Positions 32,946-43,936 of a stretch of DNA of 64,000 bases are shown in pieces. This DNA is from Papiliotrema nemorosa (taxonomy: Eukaryota; Basidiomycota; Tremellomycetes; Tremellales; Rhynchogastremaceae). Position numbers and translations under genes: made by a program. Within the stretch, counting starts at the first letter, position 1. Every line of letters starts with the position of its first letter. The notes beneath the pieces are model-generated. The model saw only the letters and a list, made by a program, of their open reading frames with translations, did not search any database and was not told where the DNA came from. The stretch lies in NCBI GenBank assembly GCA_032158125.1, contig JASKOT010000017.1, positions 248,001 through 312,000 of the forward strand, given 5' to 3'.

Positions 32946-34615
32946 ATGAAATATCTCGACTTTCCCGTCCTCACTCATCTTTCCGATGCTCTTTCCGATC
33001 TTCCAACCCCGGAATACCGTATACGAGCCAGGGTAGAAGCCTATTCCGTCAAGCCAATCCAGAAAGAGAGGAAGATGTACAAAGAGATGGAACAGGCATA
33101 TCATTCAGAATCAGAGGGTATCGAGGAGTGAGTGGAGACTACGTGACTCTATGATATGGGACTGAACGTCAAGAATGAGCTTCTCACCCGAGATGCGAGA
33201 AGCGGGCCTGTCTTCAGCCTTTGGGAGATTGGACGAGAAGGAATCTCGGTTAGTCTACAAGATCTGTACCCACGTATTGACACATGCAGCAAAGTTCACT
33301 TTCTCATCGTGTCCCTGTTGAATACCGCCTTTCCAGGACATGAATTCTCCGCGCTTCGACCTGATCAGTTCACCCGAGAGCGATCTGCTGCACAAGTCTT
33401 GGCCAATGTGACCTCGCAATTTGCTTCGTATACCGGTAACACTGCACCGTGAGTCACGCCTTGAGATCAAATACCAACTTTCCAGACAGATCATCGCTCA
33501 AGTCGCAATGTCGCCTGCCTTGAAAGCGAGCTCTCTGCCAGGTATACATCAGACCATGTCGTCGTCTCTTGGCAGCTCCCCCATCAACCCTCCACCCAGC
33601 ATGGCAAACGCCGATCTATACCGCCTTCTAAGTGACATCCTGCCGCTTGAAGATTCAGAATGCGAGGTCTACTCTTGGTTCCCTGAACCGGAATATGACC
33701 CGCATCTTGAGCCTGAAGACGATGAGATGAGCGATGAAGAGTATGACGAAGAGGTTCTTGTCGACGAAACAAGAGCGGAAGAGATGGATCTCGACGACCC
33801 AAGTTGGGGCCAAGCTGGAATGGAGCTCGATGATGTGCCACCAATGGTGAAGAAGAACTCGTCGGACAGGATGAAGGCTATCAATGACGCTTATTCGACT
33901 GCCAGCAGAGATGTGTTTGAAAGGAAAAAGGCCCGCCTGTATTGGAGTCAAAATTACTTTTTCTACTCGAGGTAAGTCATAACACCAGTCCAAAAAGCGA
34001 GCTCACGGTAGACGAATGAAGCGAGTATTGTTCTTCAGCTGTTGGTGTCGAAAGCGACCATCGAATCATTCATCGTCGCTCGAAGATGACTCTGACGCCT
34101 TCCCGCAGCCCATATCTTCATCCTTTACGCCTCCATCGGCCATTGCCTCGCCCATTCCTCGACAGACACGTCAAAAGGTCCATCGCCTGCAAAGACGCTC
34201 CAAACTCAACCTACTTACGGAAAAGGGAGATCTCACAGCTACAATCCCTATCCGTGGAGCATCCACTACCCCTCGTCCATCTCGTCTGGCTACATCTGCA
34301 CCATCGGCTTTCATGCCGACTCCGAGTCCACAAGCCTCCCAAGCTGCATTGGCCAAGATGACCGCAGGAGGTTTCAGACCTCGACAGACCCCCGCTCGAG
34401 TCATGCTCAACGCTGCGTCCGCGTCTAATCGACCTAGAGACGTGGTCGATCTGACTGGATCCAACCATTCCGTCTCTTCCCAGCGAGTGAGGAAAGAGAG
34501 GAGTGAAAGCGCGACTCCAGGTCCGGGATCCATTACCAATACACTTTTGCTCGATAATGCGGTCCCAGCGGACAATATCCAGAACTCCAACACGGGCAAG
34601 CGGGTAAAGACATAG
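32946..34615 (+). CDS. MAF1: MAF1, repressor of RNA polymerase III
   Basis: Maf1 binds Pol III and represses tRNA and 5S transcription under nutrient stress; phosphorylation controls its nuclear entry. Frame: MKYLDFPVLTHLSDAL, IRARVEAYSVKP (box A), then across introns MSFSPEMREAGLSSAFGRLD, KVHFLIVSLLNTAFPGHEFS, LRPDQFTRERSAAQVLANV, CEVYSWFPEPEYDP and the C-terminal YFFYSRRMKRVLFFSCW (boxes B/C), the last joined over the ~40-nt intron at about 33972-34010. Acid-rich loops (EDDEMSDEEYDEEVLVDE) are longer than in human. Beyond FFSCW there are about 200 more residues of Ser/Thr/Pro/Arg-rich tail ending VKT, not present in human or yeast MAF1. The tail may carry extra kinase sites. Start ATG at 32946; secure. 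Confidence 0.95.
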
Positions 34616-35166
34616 TCGGCAAAGGAAGTAGACGAGTGTTCACCTTTACTCCACGAATCTTGTGTGAAGGCTATCTCAAGTTCTATCTGCTCTTCGAGCG
34701 ACACCTCACCTCCTTGAAACCAAGCGGGCAGCCGAGTCGCCGAGAAGAGTATCGAGATGCAGCGCCGCGTCGCGGTTGCATCAATGGTGTCCGCAGGGTT
34801 TGTAAGAACATGTATTTACCAATGTGTCGAGTCGGCAGGAGAAAAGGTGAAAGTGTACTTCAGCCTTAATGATGTAAAGCCTGCAGCTTCATACGATCTT
34901 GTATAGTCGTTCCAAAAATTGTGTCCTCTCCTCATTAGCCCATCACATCCCTCGAATCTGCTGTGTCAATGAGCCGAGATACAGAGAGCAGATTACACGT
35001 GCTGCAGATCTACGCTTGAACCCCAATCAATGCACTCTGATAACATAGCGGCTGTTCAAGGTCTATTCAAAAATCAAACCTGAACGAGCATCCGCTCTTC
35101 CATCCACTCCATGATCCTTCTTCTTCCGTAAAACTCTGACTCTGTTCCTGCTCCTCAATATCAGCT
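34616..35166. other. Convergent 3' region
   Basis: Lies between the ends of MAF1 and NST1. Only terminator and 3' UTR sequence is expected. The small frames here have no support. Confidence 0.5.
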
Positions 35167-38100
35167 TCAATGATGCGAATGAGGATTGTGTTGCTGTTGC
35201 TGTTGAGAATGCTGAGAATGCTGAGAGTGTTGTGAGAGTGACAAGTGATTGGTCACACCCGCAACGGGGATTTGAGGCTGAGTACCAGGCGCACCACCAA
35301 ATATGCTTCCAAACGGTGCCGAGGCGCCTATTCCCCCAAACGAGGGTTGTCGTGCGGGGGGTTGAGCCCAAGCTGGATCGCCGCCAGTGGAGTTTCCCCA
35401 AATGGACGCAGCGGGAGATGTGGACCATCGACCTGCGCCAGGTGCAGCGGACACGGGCACTTCCCAACCGTTCGAGATATTCCTCCTGGCTGGTTGAACA
35501 ATCTCGTCATCCGCACCTAGAGCTGCGGAACCAAACACCGGCTCGGGTTGACCTGACTTGCTCCTCGATGACGATGATGTAGGCATCGGCGATTCGAGGA
35601 ACGAAGCTGACGGTCTACCGATAGGCCCTGGAGGAGCGATGGGAGCGGGGTTGGATCGGAACTCGTCCAAGTCGCTTGAGGCTGTTCGTCCAGGCAGAGA
35701 ACCAATGGGTGGAGGCGGAGAGAATGGCTCATCCATAGAAGCCAATCGCGCGGACTTGGCAGGCGGGAAACCCATCCCAATGGGAGCGGTGCGTTGAGCC
35801 AGGTCGAATGGTGGAGATGGATCTGGGGCGTAGCGACGATTAGGAGGGTTGGGCGAGATGAGACCGTTGGTAGCAGAAGGGGGCGAGAATGCTGCAGCTG
35901 TCGGGAAGCCTGGTGTCGGCCTGAAACCAGGAGCGAGCGACTGTGCAGGCACTCGGCTCGAATACGCTGGCGAGGCGACCGGTTGCGGGAAGTACGGCTG
36001 AGGGGTCTTCTGCTGAGGTCGAACTGGAGTCCTGCCTGCTGGAAGAGGTCCCGCTTTGACCGGCGAATCTGTCGAAGCCTGATTGCCATTTCTCGAAGGA
36101 GCTCTGGCTCGAACAGGGACCGGTTGAACAGGTTTGACAGCAGCGGCTTGTTGAGCAGCTTTCTCGGCCTTTTCAGCTTTAGCTCGTTCTCGCTGAGCTT
36201 TGGCCTGTTCTGCCGCTTCGCGTTCCTTTCGAGCCTCTTCGTCCTTCCTTGCCTTTTCTTCCTCAAGTTTGGCAAGCCGCTCCTTTTCGGCCTTCTCTTT
36301 GGCTTCCTTTGCCAGACGATCTTTTTCGGCTCTTTCTTTCGCCAAACGATCCTTCTCGGCCTTTTCAGCCTTCTCCTTGGCCAGACGCTCTTCCTTGTCT
36401 CTGCGCTCCTGCTCCTTGGCCTCCCGCTCACGTTGTTCCCTCTCCTTGCGAGCCTTCTCTTCTCGTTCTCGCTTCTTTTTGGCCGCTTCTTCCTCACGTT
36501 CCTTCTCCTCTTGTTGCCGTTTCTTGCGCTCGGCAACAATTCGAGCTTGTTCCTCGGCAGCAGCTTTCTTGACAGCTTCTCGACGCAGTCGTTCTTCCTC
36601 GGCTCGTTTCTGACGATCACGTTCCGCTTGTTCGGCCTTGGCTTTGGCGGCTTCGATCTCGGCCGCAGCAGCAGCCTCTCGGGCAGCCTTCTCTTCGTCG
36701 GCTTTCTGCTTCTGTTGCCTGATTGTCAACGCAATCGGACTCTCAAAGCTCACTTCTTCTTGTCCTTCTTCTTTTGCGATTGACTGGCCTTTTTCTCTTC
36801 GCGTTGACGCTTGGCATCGTCCTCCTGTTCGAGCTCGCGCAGCAGTTGCTCCTCTCGCTCTTTGGCCACTCGTTCTCGGTACGCCTGCAGTACCCGCTGC
36901 TCGAACATTCTAGCTGCAAAGATTTGGAACATCCGCTTGCCTTCCTCCAGCCGCTCGGCTTCGGAGATTGGTTCGCTATTGTAAATAAATGCGTCAATCA
37001 CTCAAGCTCACTCCTTGTCATCGTAATCATCCTCGGTCTCATCTTGAAGATCTCGAATGTTTTGCTCTTCCCGAACGGAACGAGCGACTGCTAGCTGCTC
37101 CATCATCTCCAAAAACTTGGCTCCGTCATTCTTGAGCAAGTCGTCGGCGACAGTAAGGATACCTCCTGGTGTAAAACGGTGTTTGAATCAAAGAGTGTGT
37201 GTGTATGCGTAATAAATAGGGATAAAGAAAAACCAGAATAGCTCAGCGTAAGCCCTAGACGGAGGATCAGGAAACCACCTCACCTTTGATGGTTGCCAAG
37301 CTATTCCCGAAACCCATAAAGTCATCTGTCCCTGCTGGTCTCGGTGCTGCTGCCGCAGCCGATTTGGGCATCGGTTTCGCCGGTCGATGAGATGGGGGTT
37401 GAGGTGGCGGATTTACCTCGTCCAGATCATCCGCTTCTGGGTCGCCTTCTTCTGAACCAAGTTCATCATCCTCCAAATCTTCCTCATCATCATACTCCTC
37501 ATCATCATAGTCCTCACTTCCATCGTCGATGATGTCCTCTTGAGGAGAGTAAGCATGGTCTGGAGCACGGTGATCCAGTTTGGTCACCTGTCCTGAGGCG
37601 TCCACTTCCACACTCCCAGGGAATGGTCCAGCCCCAGGAGGAGGATGTTGTCGACCATTCGCGGCAGCCCGCTGCTCGGCAGCATAATGCCTCAGCTCGT
37701 CGTAGTATTGCTCATACAGCTGTTCCAACTCAGACTCGATGTTGACCTTCTTCCTCCCGCAGACTGCGCAGCCGCAAGAATGACGATGCTGTTCTTTCAT
37801 TTTGCGCAACACGGCGTCCTTCTCAATCTGCAAGAGATCCCTCCGTTCCGCTTCCGTCAGACTGAGCCAAAACTGCCTGATATTCTCGCGATCCTGTAAG
37901 GAAGATTGCGTCCATATCTTGGCTGGCGGCTGGTTGGCCGGGGCTTTGCCCTTGGCAGCGGGTTTGTTGGGAGGAGGGTGGTTGTGATGGTGGTTGTGAT
38001 TCGTCGAGGCTGGAGCTTTGCCGGCGGCCCGAGCTGATCGTGCTGGTGGTTGCTGCTGGTTTGCGGGAGCATTGGACATTGGTTGCTTGCCGGCAGCGCG

Positions 38101-39186
38101 AGAGCTTGGAGGAGGGTGAGCAGGGGCAGGAGTCGCAGGAGGTGGAGGAGGGTGAAGTGTGGGCGGTTGTTGATGATGTTGGTGGACGGGTGGATTCGGC
38201 GGTATTGGCTGACGAGGGGGTTGTTTGACTGCGGGGGGTGGTAAAGAAGCTGGCGGAGGTTCGACAACTGCGGCCTTCTTTTTCTTCTTCTTGTTCTTCT
38301 TCTTGGGTGCATCTGGAGCAGTTGCGTAAGCTGGCTCGTCCAGATCGAATTCCTCCTCTTCATCGTATTCCTCTTCCCGGGCGGCATCAGGATGACGTCG
38401 AAAACCAAGCTCCTCTCCTATGGCGCCGTTTGGTTGTGCATATTGCCTCCCGTTGACACCTGCGAGTAGATTGGCACCAACTCCCGGACCCAGACCCATG
38501 CCTTTGCTCGCGGCATTGACGATTTGCTGGGCCATGGTCCACATGCCTTGTTGACCTTCGCTGACCCCTCGCAACTGCGCCGGGGGGTTCGCATTCGGGT
38601 TCATCGGGACTGCTTCTCGAATAAACTGCCGAAGATGAGCAGGTAATGAAGACCAATAAGCGTCATCATTGCCGAAATTCGGATCGGCCATTCTCCTGTA
38701 GAGCTCGTTGGCCGTCTGGATCAAGTCTTCGTGAGTGATGTTCAATCCAGATATGCCACCTGCTGCACGCTGGTCCCCAGTTCCCGTACTACTCCCAAAT
38801 CCGGAATAGTCAAAGGGAAAAGGTAGAGAGAATGGAGTAGATTGAGACGTGGTGTCGGCGGGATTTGTAGGGTCGGTATAGATGGATCGAGCTTTTCCGT
38901 CAAGCTTGAAGTCTGGCGGGAACTGGCCCGTCGTGGTCGCAAAGCTGAAGACGGGAGGCTCGGTACCAAAGGCCTGAGGAGGCAGTGGGGGAAGATGTAA
39001 GGGTGGGGCGCCCGTCTGGCCTGCAGGAAGGGGGGAATAGTCGAAATGTATTTCCCCCGCGGCTGCAGTGATAGGATGCGGCAAAGATGATGTAGGGGCT
39101 GCCGCTCCCGTAGCCTTCTTGGATCGTTTCTTCGCGGCCGATTTGGAGTTGCCGGTCGTCTGGTTGGATGGCGGCTGGGAGGACAT
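35167..39186 (-). CDS. NST1: NST1, stress response protein
   Basis: Nst1 is a large, charged, cytoplasmic protein linked to salt tolerance and P-body biology in yeast. I take ATG 39186 (MSSQPPSNQTTGNSKSAAKK) as start, since the frame upstream of it begins only with TTG. Conserved core: NIRQFWLSLTEAERRDLLQI, MKEQHRHSCGCAVCGRKKVN, LEQLYEQYYDELRHYA. After acidic DDEE tracts and introns near 37290-37160 and 37000 comes a very long E/K/R/A coiled coil (about 36100-36990; KERAEKDRLAKEAKEKAEKE-type repeats). A Pro-rich tail follows, ending QHSQHSQHSQQQQQHNPHSH. N-terminal half has Pro/His-rich low complexity. Length (~1200 residues) is typical. Because of base composition, long spurious frames run antisense and in a second minus frame over the coiled coil. 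Confidence 0.9.
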
Positions 39187-39757
39187 GAAAAGTGGAGGAT
39201 CCAACGGGGACTAGAGTGGTCAGTATGGTCGTGCGAGAGCAAATGTGTTCAAGGGGATGATACTGCTTCTCTTTGTGACTGTGAAGCATGGCAGGTATCC
39301 GCCATTGACGGCCTTGGTGTCCGCACTGAGTGCCAAATGTACCAATGTCGAAAGCATTCAACTCACCTCTTTATAAGAAAAGAGTCCGTATTATCGCAAA
39401 TACCTCTACAATCAATGTTTCTCTCCCCCGTTCCTTCGCACAAAGCGTCGAAATTGTCCAGCCGGTCGTCGATGCCGGGTCGCGTTCCGTCAAGTAGAAT
39501 CTGTACTATCGCCTGCTCGAGGAGGTGGGAGTATAGAGGGTTGTATGGATGGGCTCGAGAAGCGTAGAAGCATGCCAATCGAACGGCGAACACTCAACAG
39601 GGCGGCGAACACCGCTCAAAAGGGCAATGACCCCTCCCCATCCTCCCCCTCCCGCCCAACGTGGAAAACGCCGATAATCTCCGCAAGTTGGCAGATGAGG
39701 CGAGGCGGGGGATATGACCTCCACCCTTCATGTCCATCCACCCCTCACTGATACCCT
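39187..39757. promoter_or_regulatory. Divergent intergenic region between NST1 and HER2
   Basis: About 570 bp holding two promoters. ccgctc/cccctccc tracts occur around 39630-39660. No credible gene. Confidence 0.5.
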
Positions 39758-41400
39758 ATGAGGCAAAGCTGTAGACGACTGGCAGCACTGGCAGCGAGGC
39801 CAAGGGTATCAGATGTAGATCCGACACCTTACGCTTGGGTATCGCCCAGTCCATCGGCTTGTCCATCGTCAGGACCTCTTGCGGGACGAGCAATAGTCAT
39901 CAAGGAGAATATTTCCTATGCCTCGGCTCCGACATCCTGCTCGTCTAGGACTTTGCAAGGTACGCAGAGTCATGCTGGTCGGTGACGAATCTTGACATTC
40001 AAGGCTACAGCCCGCCAGTGACAGCTACATGCGTCAAAGCACTAATAGAGAATGGAGCAAACATCGTTGGAACAGCCAAAATGGACGAATTCGGGATGGG
40101 CTCAGAAACCCGTAACCTGCCTCCATACTACACGCCTGTAGTCAATCCAGCTGGGCCTTCGAATCAAGCACATCGAGTCGCAGGGGGCAGCTCTGGAGGC
40201 TCAGCCGCCGCGGTGGCAGAGGGATCTTGTTGGGCGTGAGTCTCTTCGGAGAACAATGCCGAGATGACTCTGACATTTAGCGCGCTAGGCACCGACACCG
40301 GAGGATCTGTCCGACTACCTGCAAGCTATTGCGGAGTCACTGGTCTGAAGCCATCCTACGGTATGGTGAGCAGGTGAGCTTTTGACTTGGCTATGTTGCT
40401 GGGATTAAATGAAGATATGGCGTTGTATCGTATGGAGATTCACTCGACTGCGTAGGTGTTCTTGCCAAAGATGTGGATAGTGTTCGCCAAGTATTCAGTG
40501 AGTACTGTGCGCTGGTTAGCACTGACTCCAGACGTGATATCGCATTCCGATGAGAACGACATGACTTGCGCGTCTACATTACAAAGACAACGTGCCTCCA
40601 CCTATGTGACCTCCTCATTGGCCCGCTTTGCGCAGCACAAACCTCTGTCTGGCCTGAGAATAGGTCTTCCACTACAAACTCATCTCCCAGAGCCTTATAT
40701 ACAACTATCTCGATCACTTCTCACCCATCTCAAGTCGCTCGGTGCGGTACTCGTTCCCGTTGATCTGCCTTCAGCCCGGCTAGCCCTTCCCGCATATTAC
40801 GTACTTGCCAGTGCAGAAGCAAGCAGTAATCTCGGTCGCTTTGGCGGAGGGTGGTTTGGGAGCTCTTGGGAGAGAGAGCCAAGAGAGGAGAGTGGAGAAT
40901 CGCGAAGGAGAAGGATACGAACCGAAGGTTTCGGACAGGAGGTCCGCAAGCGTATTTTGGCGGGAACTCACGCTTTGTCGGCCAAGTGAGTCAGTGTCTA
41001 CGCTACCCGCTGACCGAGCAGTGCGTTCAATAACACTTACCTCAAAGCGTTGCATCTTCGACGTGAATTGCGACGCGAGTTTGCGCGAACGTTTCGAATA
41101 CCACATGCTGCCCTTTCCAACCAGGTGGCACCAGAGGATGGGGTGGACCTGATACTTCACCCTACGGCCATACGCACGGCCCCCTTACTCGATGGATCCG
41201 ACACGACGAGACGATCTGGGTATCTGCAGGACATGTTGACCGTGCCGAGTAATCTTGCTGGTTTGCCCTCAATGAGCGTCCCGGCTGGTAAAGATGATGA
41301 TGGTTGGCCCATCGGCGTCAGTGTGGTGGGTCAATGGGGAACCGAAGAGATTCTTTTCTGGGCAGGGAGGGAGATTGAGAGATGGTCCCACACGTTATGA
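39758..41400 (+). CDS. HER2: HER2/GatA, mitochondrial glutamyl-tRNA(Gln) amidotransferase subunit A
   Basis: Subunit A of the mitochondrial GatFAB-type amidotransferase, which makes Gln-tRNA(Gln) from Glu-tRNA(Gln) with ammonia from glutamine. Amidase-signature family residues are present: Lys in VIKENIS, the cis-Ser in [17 protein letters not shown], the nucleophile Ser in [20 protein letters not shown]. Others are [46 protein letters not shown] and C-terminal [20 protein letters not shown]. Introns are short (gta...ttcaag after TLQ; gtgagt...ctccag before [15 protein letters not shown]; gtgagt...gagcag before [10 protein letters not shown]). The N-terminus (about 65 residues, Ala/Arg-rich) fits a mitochondrial presequence. 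A low-complexity [15 protein letters not shown] stretch interrupts the middle and is longer than in bacterial GatA. Confidence 0.93.
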
Positions 41401-41410
41401 TGCATCATGA

Positions 41411-42368
41411 TTATTGACGTAATGATAATCGCTTGGCGAGATGGTCGCCAAATGTCGTTCTGTAAAAGTCCAAGATCGCTCTGGCTGCGGCTTTGCTCTG
41501 CTCGGAAGCCTCTTCGTACTGTTGTCAGCTACGCTATCTCTGGTTTACTTACCTCTGTCCGACTGAAACTACCCTCGCTTTCCGCCCAAACTAGCTCTGA
41601 CTCTACCTGATCATCCACGTCCATGTCACCTGATGTTTCCGAACTTATCCCCGATCCAAAAGCCCATGCAAACACAAACCGACTTATCGCCTCATCCTCC
41701 TCTTCTCTCGTCGGATCGAGCACGAGTCCGTCCCTCGTCTGCGCCAGAGACACGGCGATAGGGACAGCACGCATGGCCACCGAGGCCGTGTCGAGAAGAG
41801 CCAGAGACGCAGCGTTCAAAGCGGTGGCTTTGGCGGAGAAGTACATGCCCGTGATCGGACTTCCTTGCGTAGTGTCTTCGGGATATTGGGAGGGCGGCCA
41901 AGTATTCTGGGTGGAGGTGATGGAAGCGTGAGGAGGGGAAGGTGCAGGGGATAAGGTCTGGATGACAAGCTGTATCAGGGATCGAGGATGTTGCCCCAAG
42001 CTCAACAATGGCGGGAAGACCGTTGAGAGGGTATTTATCAATGCACGAGAGGGAGTAGCTGCAATGAGCTTCATCTAGTCTTTCAGATAAAAGTCGGCTA
42101 GCTCACCTGCAATACCCTCTAATGGGCGATGTAAGACTTCAAACGTTGCTTTGTCCGGGAGTTCTTCTCTCAGCCGGACTTCAATTGGACCAGACACTGA
42201 AGCCAAAGCCGGCGTTCCACCTGAAGTCAGCCTTATCCTTCTTGGGAACGCAGAGTGCGCACCAAACCCGAACTTTGCCGAACCGTCCGCTCGATCTAGC
42301 AGACTGAGCTCTGCGTTGGGCTGTCTCATCTCGTTGTTGCTTCTGCCGTCTGATCTCGATGTGCTCAT
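41411..42368 (-). CDS. RRP46: RRP46, exosome RNase PH-like subunit
   Basis: Rrp46 is one of the six RNase PH-fold subunits of the exosome ring, with 3'-5' RNA processing in nucleus and cytoplasm but itself catalytically inactive in most fungi. ATG 42368 is chosen because upstream in-frame codons begin only with TTG. Order: LSLLDRADGSAKFGFG, then after a ~44-nt intron GTPALASVSGPIEVRLREEL and PDKATFEVLHRP. After a second intron (acceptor at cattgcag) come INTLSTVFPPLLSLGQHP and LNAASLALLDTASVAMRAVP, then SLAQTRDGLVLDPTREEEDE. A final intron (gtaagt...acaacag) joins FSRTE to a tail EQSKAAARAILDFYRTTFGD ending LSLRQ. The ring fold is clear. Part of the middle (TQNTWPPSQYPEDTTQGSP) is a non-conserved insertion. 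Confidence 0.9.
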
Positions 42369-42549
42369 CTTGAAGCCAGGACTGGATAATGGTCGATCTG
42401 CATCTGAAATATCTGGATCATACAAGGGGATCCTGCCACGTCATGCAACCTGTGACACGGGCTATCGTTATCATTCGCCACCCAACTATCTCGAATTCAG
42501 CTAATAAGGCGGCTCACCATACCTCTAGTATCATCGTCCGAGGCTCTAC

Positions 42550-43842
42550 ATGCCGTATATCCCGTTACACGACAGGCCGCCCTATTACGCATCTGTTCCA
42601 GCTTCAGCATCTCCATACGAGTCCACACTACCTCGATACGCTTCCCCGGATTCAGATCCCTCAATCCCTCTCTGTCCCTCTATGTCGGATTCCGAACACC
42701 TTCAAGGGGAAGCCGTCCAGGACGCAAGTAGGAAGCGAAGGAGGCAAGATGACGATCACCCGAGTCAAAACGGTCATAATGGGCATCAAGAACACCACAA
42801 TGCGGTGGCATCGTCTAGTCGACCAGGGTTTGCGCCCCGTAAAAGGGTAGAAATACCTATCATCCCGTCCATCTTTGGTATCTCACCTCGAAACGAGTTT
42901 ACTCGTACAGTCGGAGAGTTCATCCTCTTCAACGCGAGGGATCATCAGAATGTCGAGGTAAGTCGTCGTCTGAAAAACGCCACGGAAGCTCATGCCAGAT
43001 TGAAATCAAGTTGGGCACCATCATGTCCCCTCTTACTCCTCAAGATCCGACTCCGCGCCGAATGCGACTACCGACAATGAGCGAGATGAGTCAGTATCTC
43101 GTTAGTTTGTGACAGCATTGGTCGCTGATATTCAGTCATGCCGGTCGACTATCCCATAGGCAATTTTCTGGCCAATATGACCAAAGCCCAAAATATCCAG
43201 ATCAACGGATTGCTCAATGGTGCAGTGGAAAGTTCCATCCATTCTCCTTTCCCAATGCAATTCTACCGTGCTCAACACGTCGACTCATTTTACAACACAT
43301 CTTCAACCCTACGAGGAGGTGGGAAGATCAGGGTGTCGAGGGATAGAGCGGGGAATGTAATTGAAGGAGGGAGTATAAAGAAGAAGAGGATAGCGGATTT
43401 GAATATCTTCTGTCCTAAAGCCCCGTTCGACCTACGCGTCAGTGTCAGTACGGAAGAGCCGAGTAAGTTTGATCGTGCACCCCAAAGAGTCGAGCTCATC
43501 TTAGCCGATGTACCTGATTTTGAACCGTCCGCCACAAGAGACAAAGATCGAGCTTGTTACAAGCATCAGCTATGTCAAGTCGACTTGACCGTCGTAACTG
43601 CCAAAGTAAGTCTCGCTTCCCTCATGCCCCACCTTGGCAAAGTAGCCTAACTGACATCCCAGTCAAGCGAGAACGCGGTCCCGAGCAAATCGTACGAGCT
43701 GGAAATCGAGATTCTGGATGTACCTGGACTGTTAGCAGAAGGCGATAAAGAACCAGGAGGTTCCGATAAATTCTACGACATGCTTCAATCGGTCCTCGAC
43801 ACTGCGAGAATGATCATCCGCAATGCCCCTCCCGCGGCCTAG
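42550..43842 (+). CDS. CET1: CET1, mRNA 5'-triphosphatase (capping enzyme beta subunit)
   Basis: The fungal-type metal-dependent RNA triphosphatase removes the gamma phosphate of nascent mRNA before guanylylation, in the nucleus with the Pol II CTD. After a ~90-residue disordered N-terminus: VEIPIIPSIFGISPRNEFTR, VGEFILFNARD, then IEIKLGTIMSPLTPQDPTPR (strand beta1, metal-binding Glu pair, spliced at 42957), IMPVDYPIGNFLANMTKAQN, VDSFYNT, EGGSIKKKRIADLNIFCPKA, PFDLRVSVSTEEPSKFDRAP, ATRDKDRACYKHQLCQVDLT and SYELEIEILDVPGLLAEGDK (the second Glu cluster). This is the tunnel-fold (CYTH) order with all acidic motifs intact. Four exons with introns of about 40-50 nt; stop at 43840. It lacks homology to the animal cysteine-type triphosphatase, as expected in fungi. 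Confidence 0.95.
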
Positions 43843-43936
43843 AGTAATGGTCATTGCCACATTGTACCCCAAAGACGTCATCATCATCACAAATCGTTGT
43901 ATCATATGCATTTCACGTTCATTGCTCTATTCGCCT

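Noticed and set aside
35517..36620. 367-codon minus-strand Arg/Lys-rich frame
   Set aside because: Same strand, other frame of NST1 coiled coil; low-complexity Arg/Lys with no start context.
35794..36783. 329-codon plus-strand Leu/Ser/Phe-rich frame
   Set aside because: Exact antisense of the NST1 Glu/Lys coiled coil; hydrophobic only because of complementarity.
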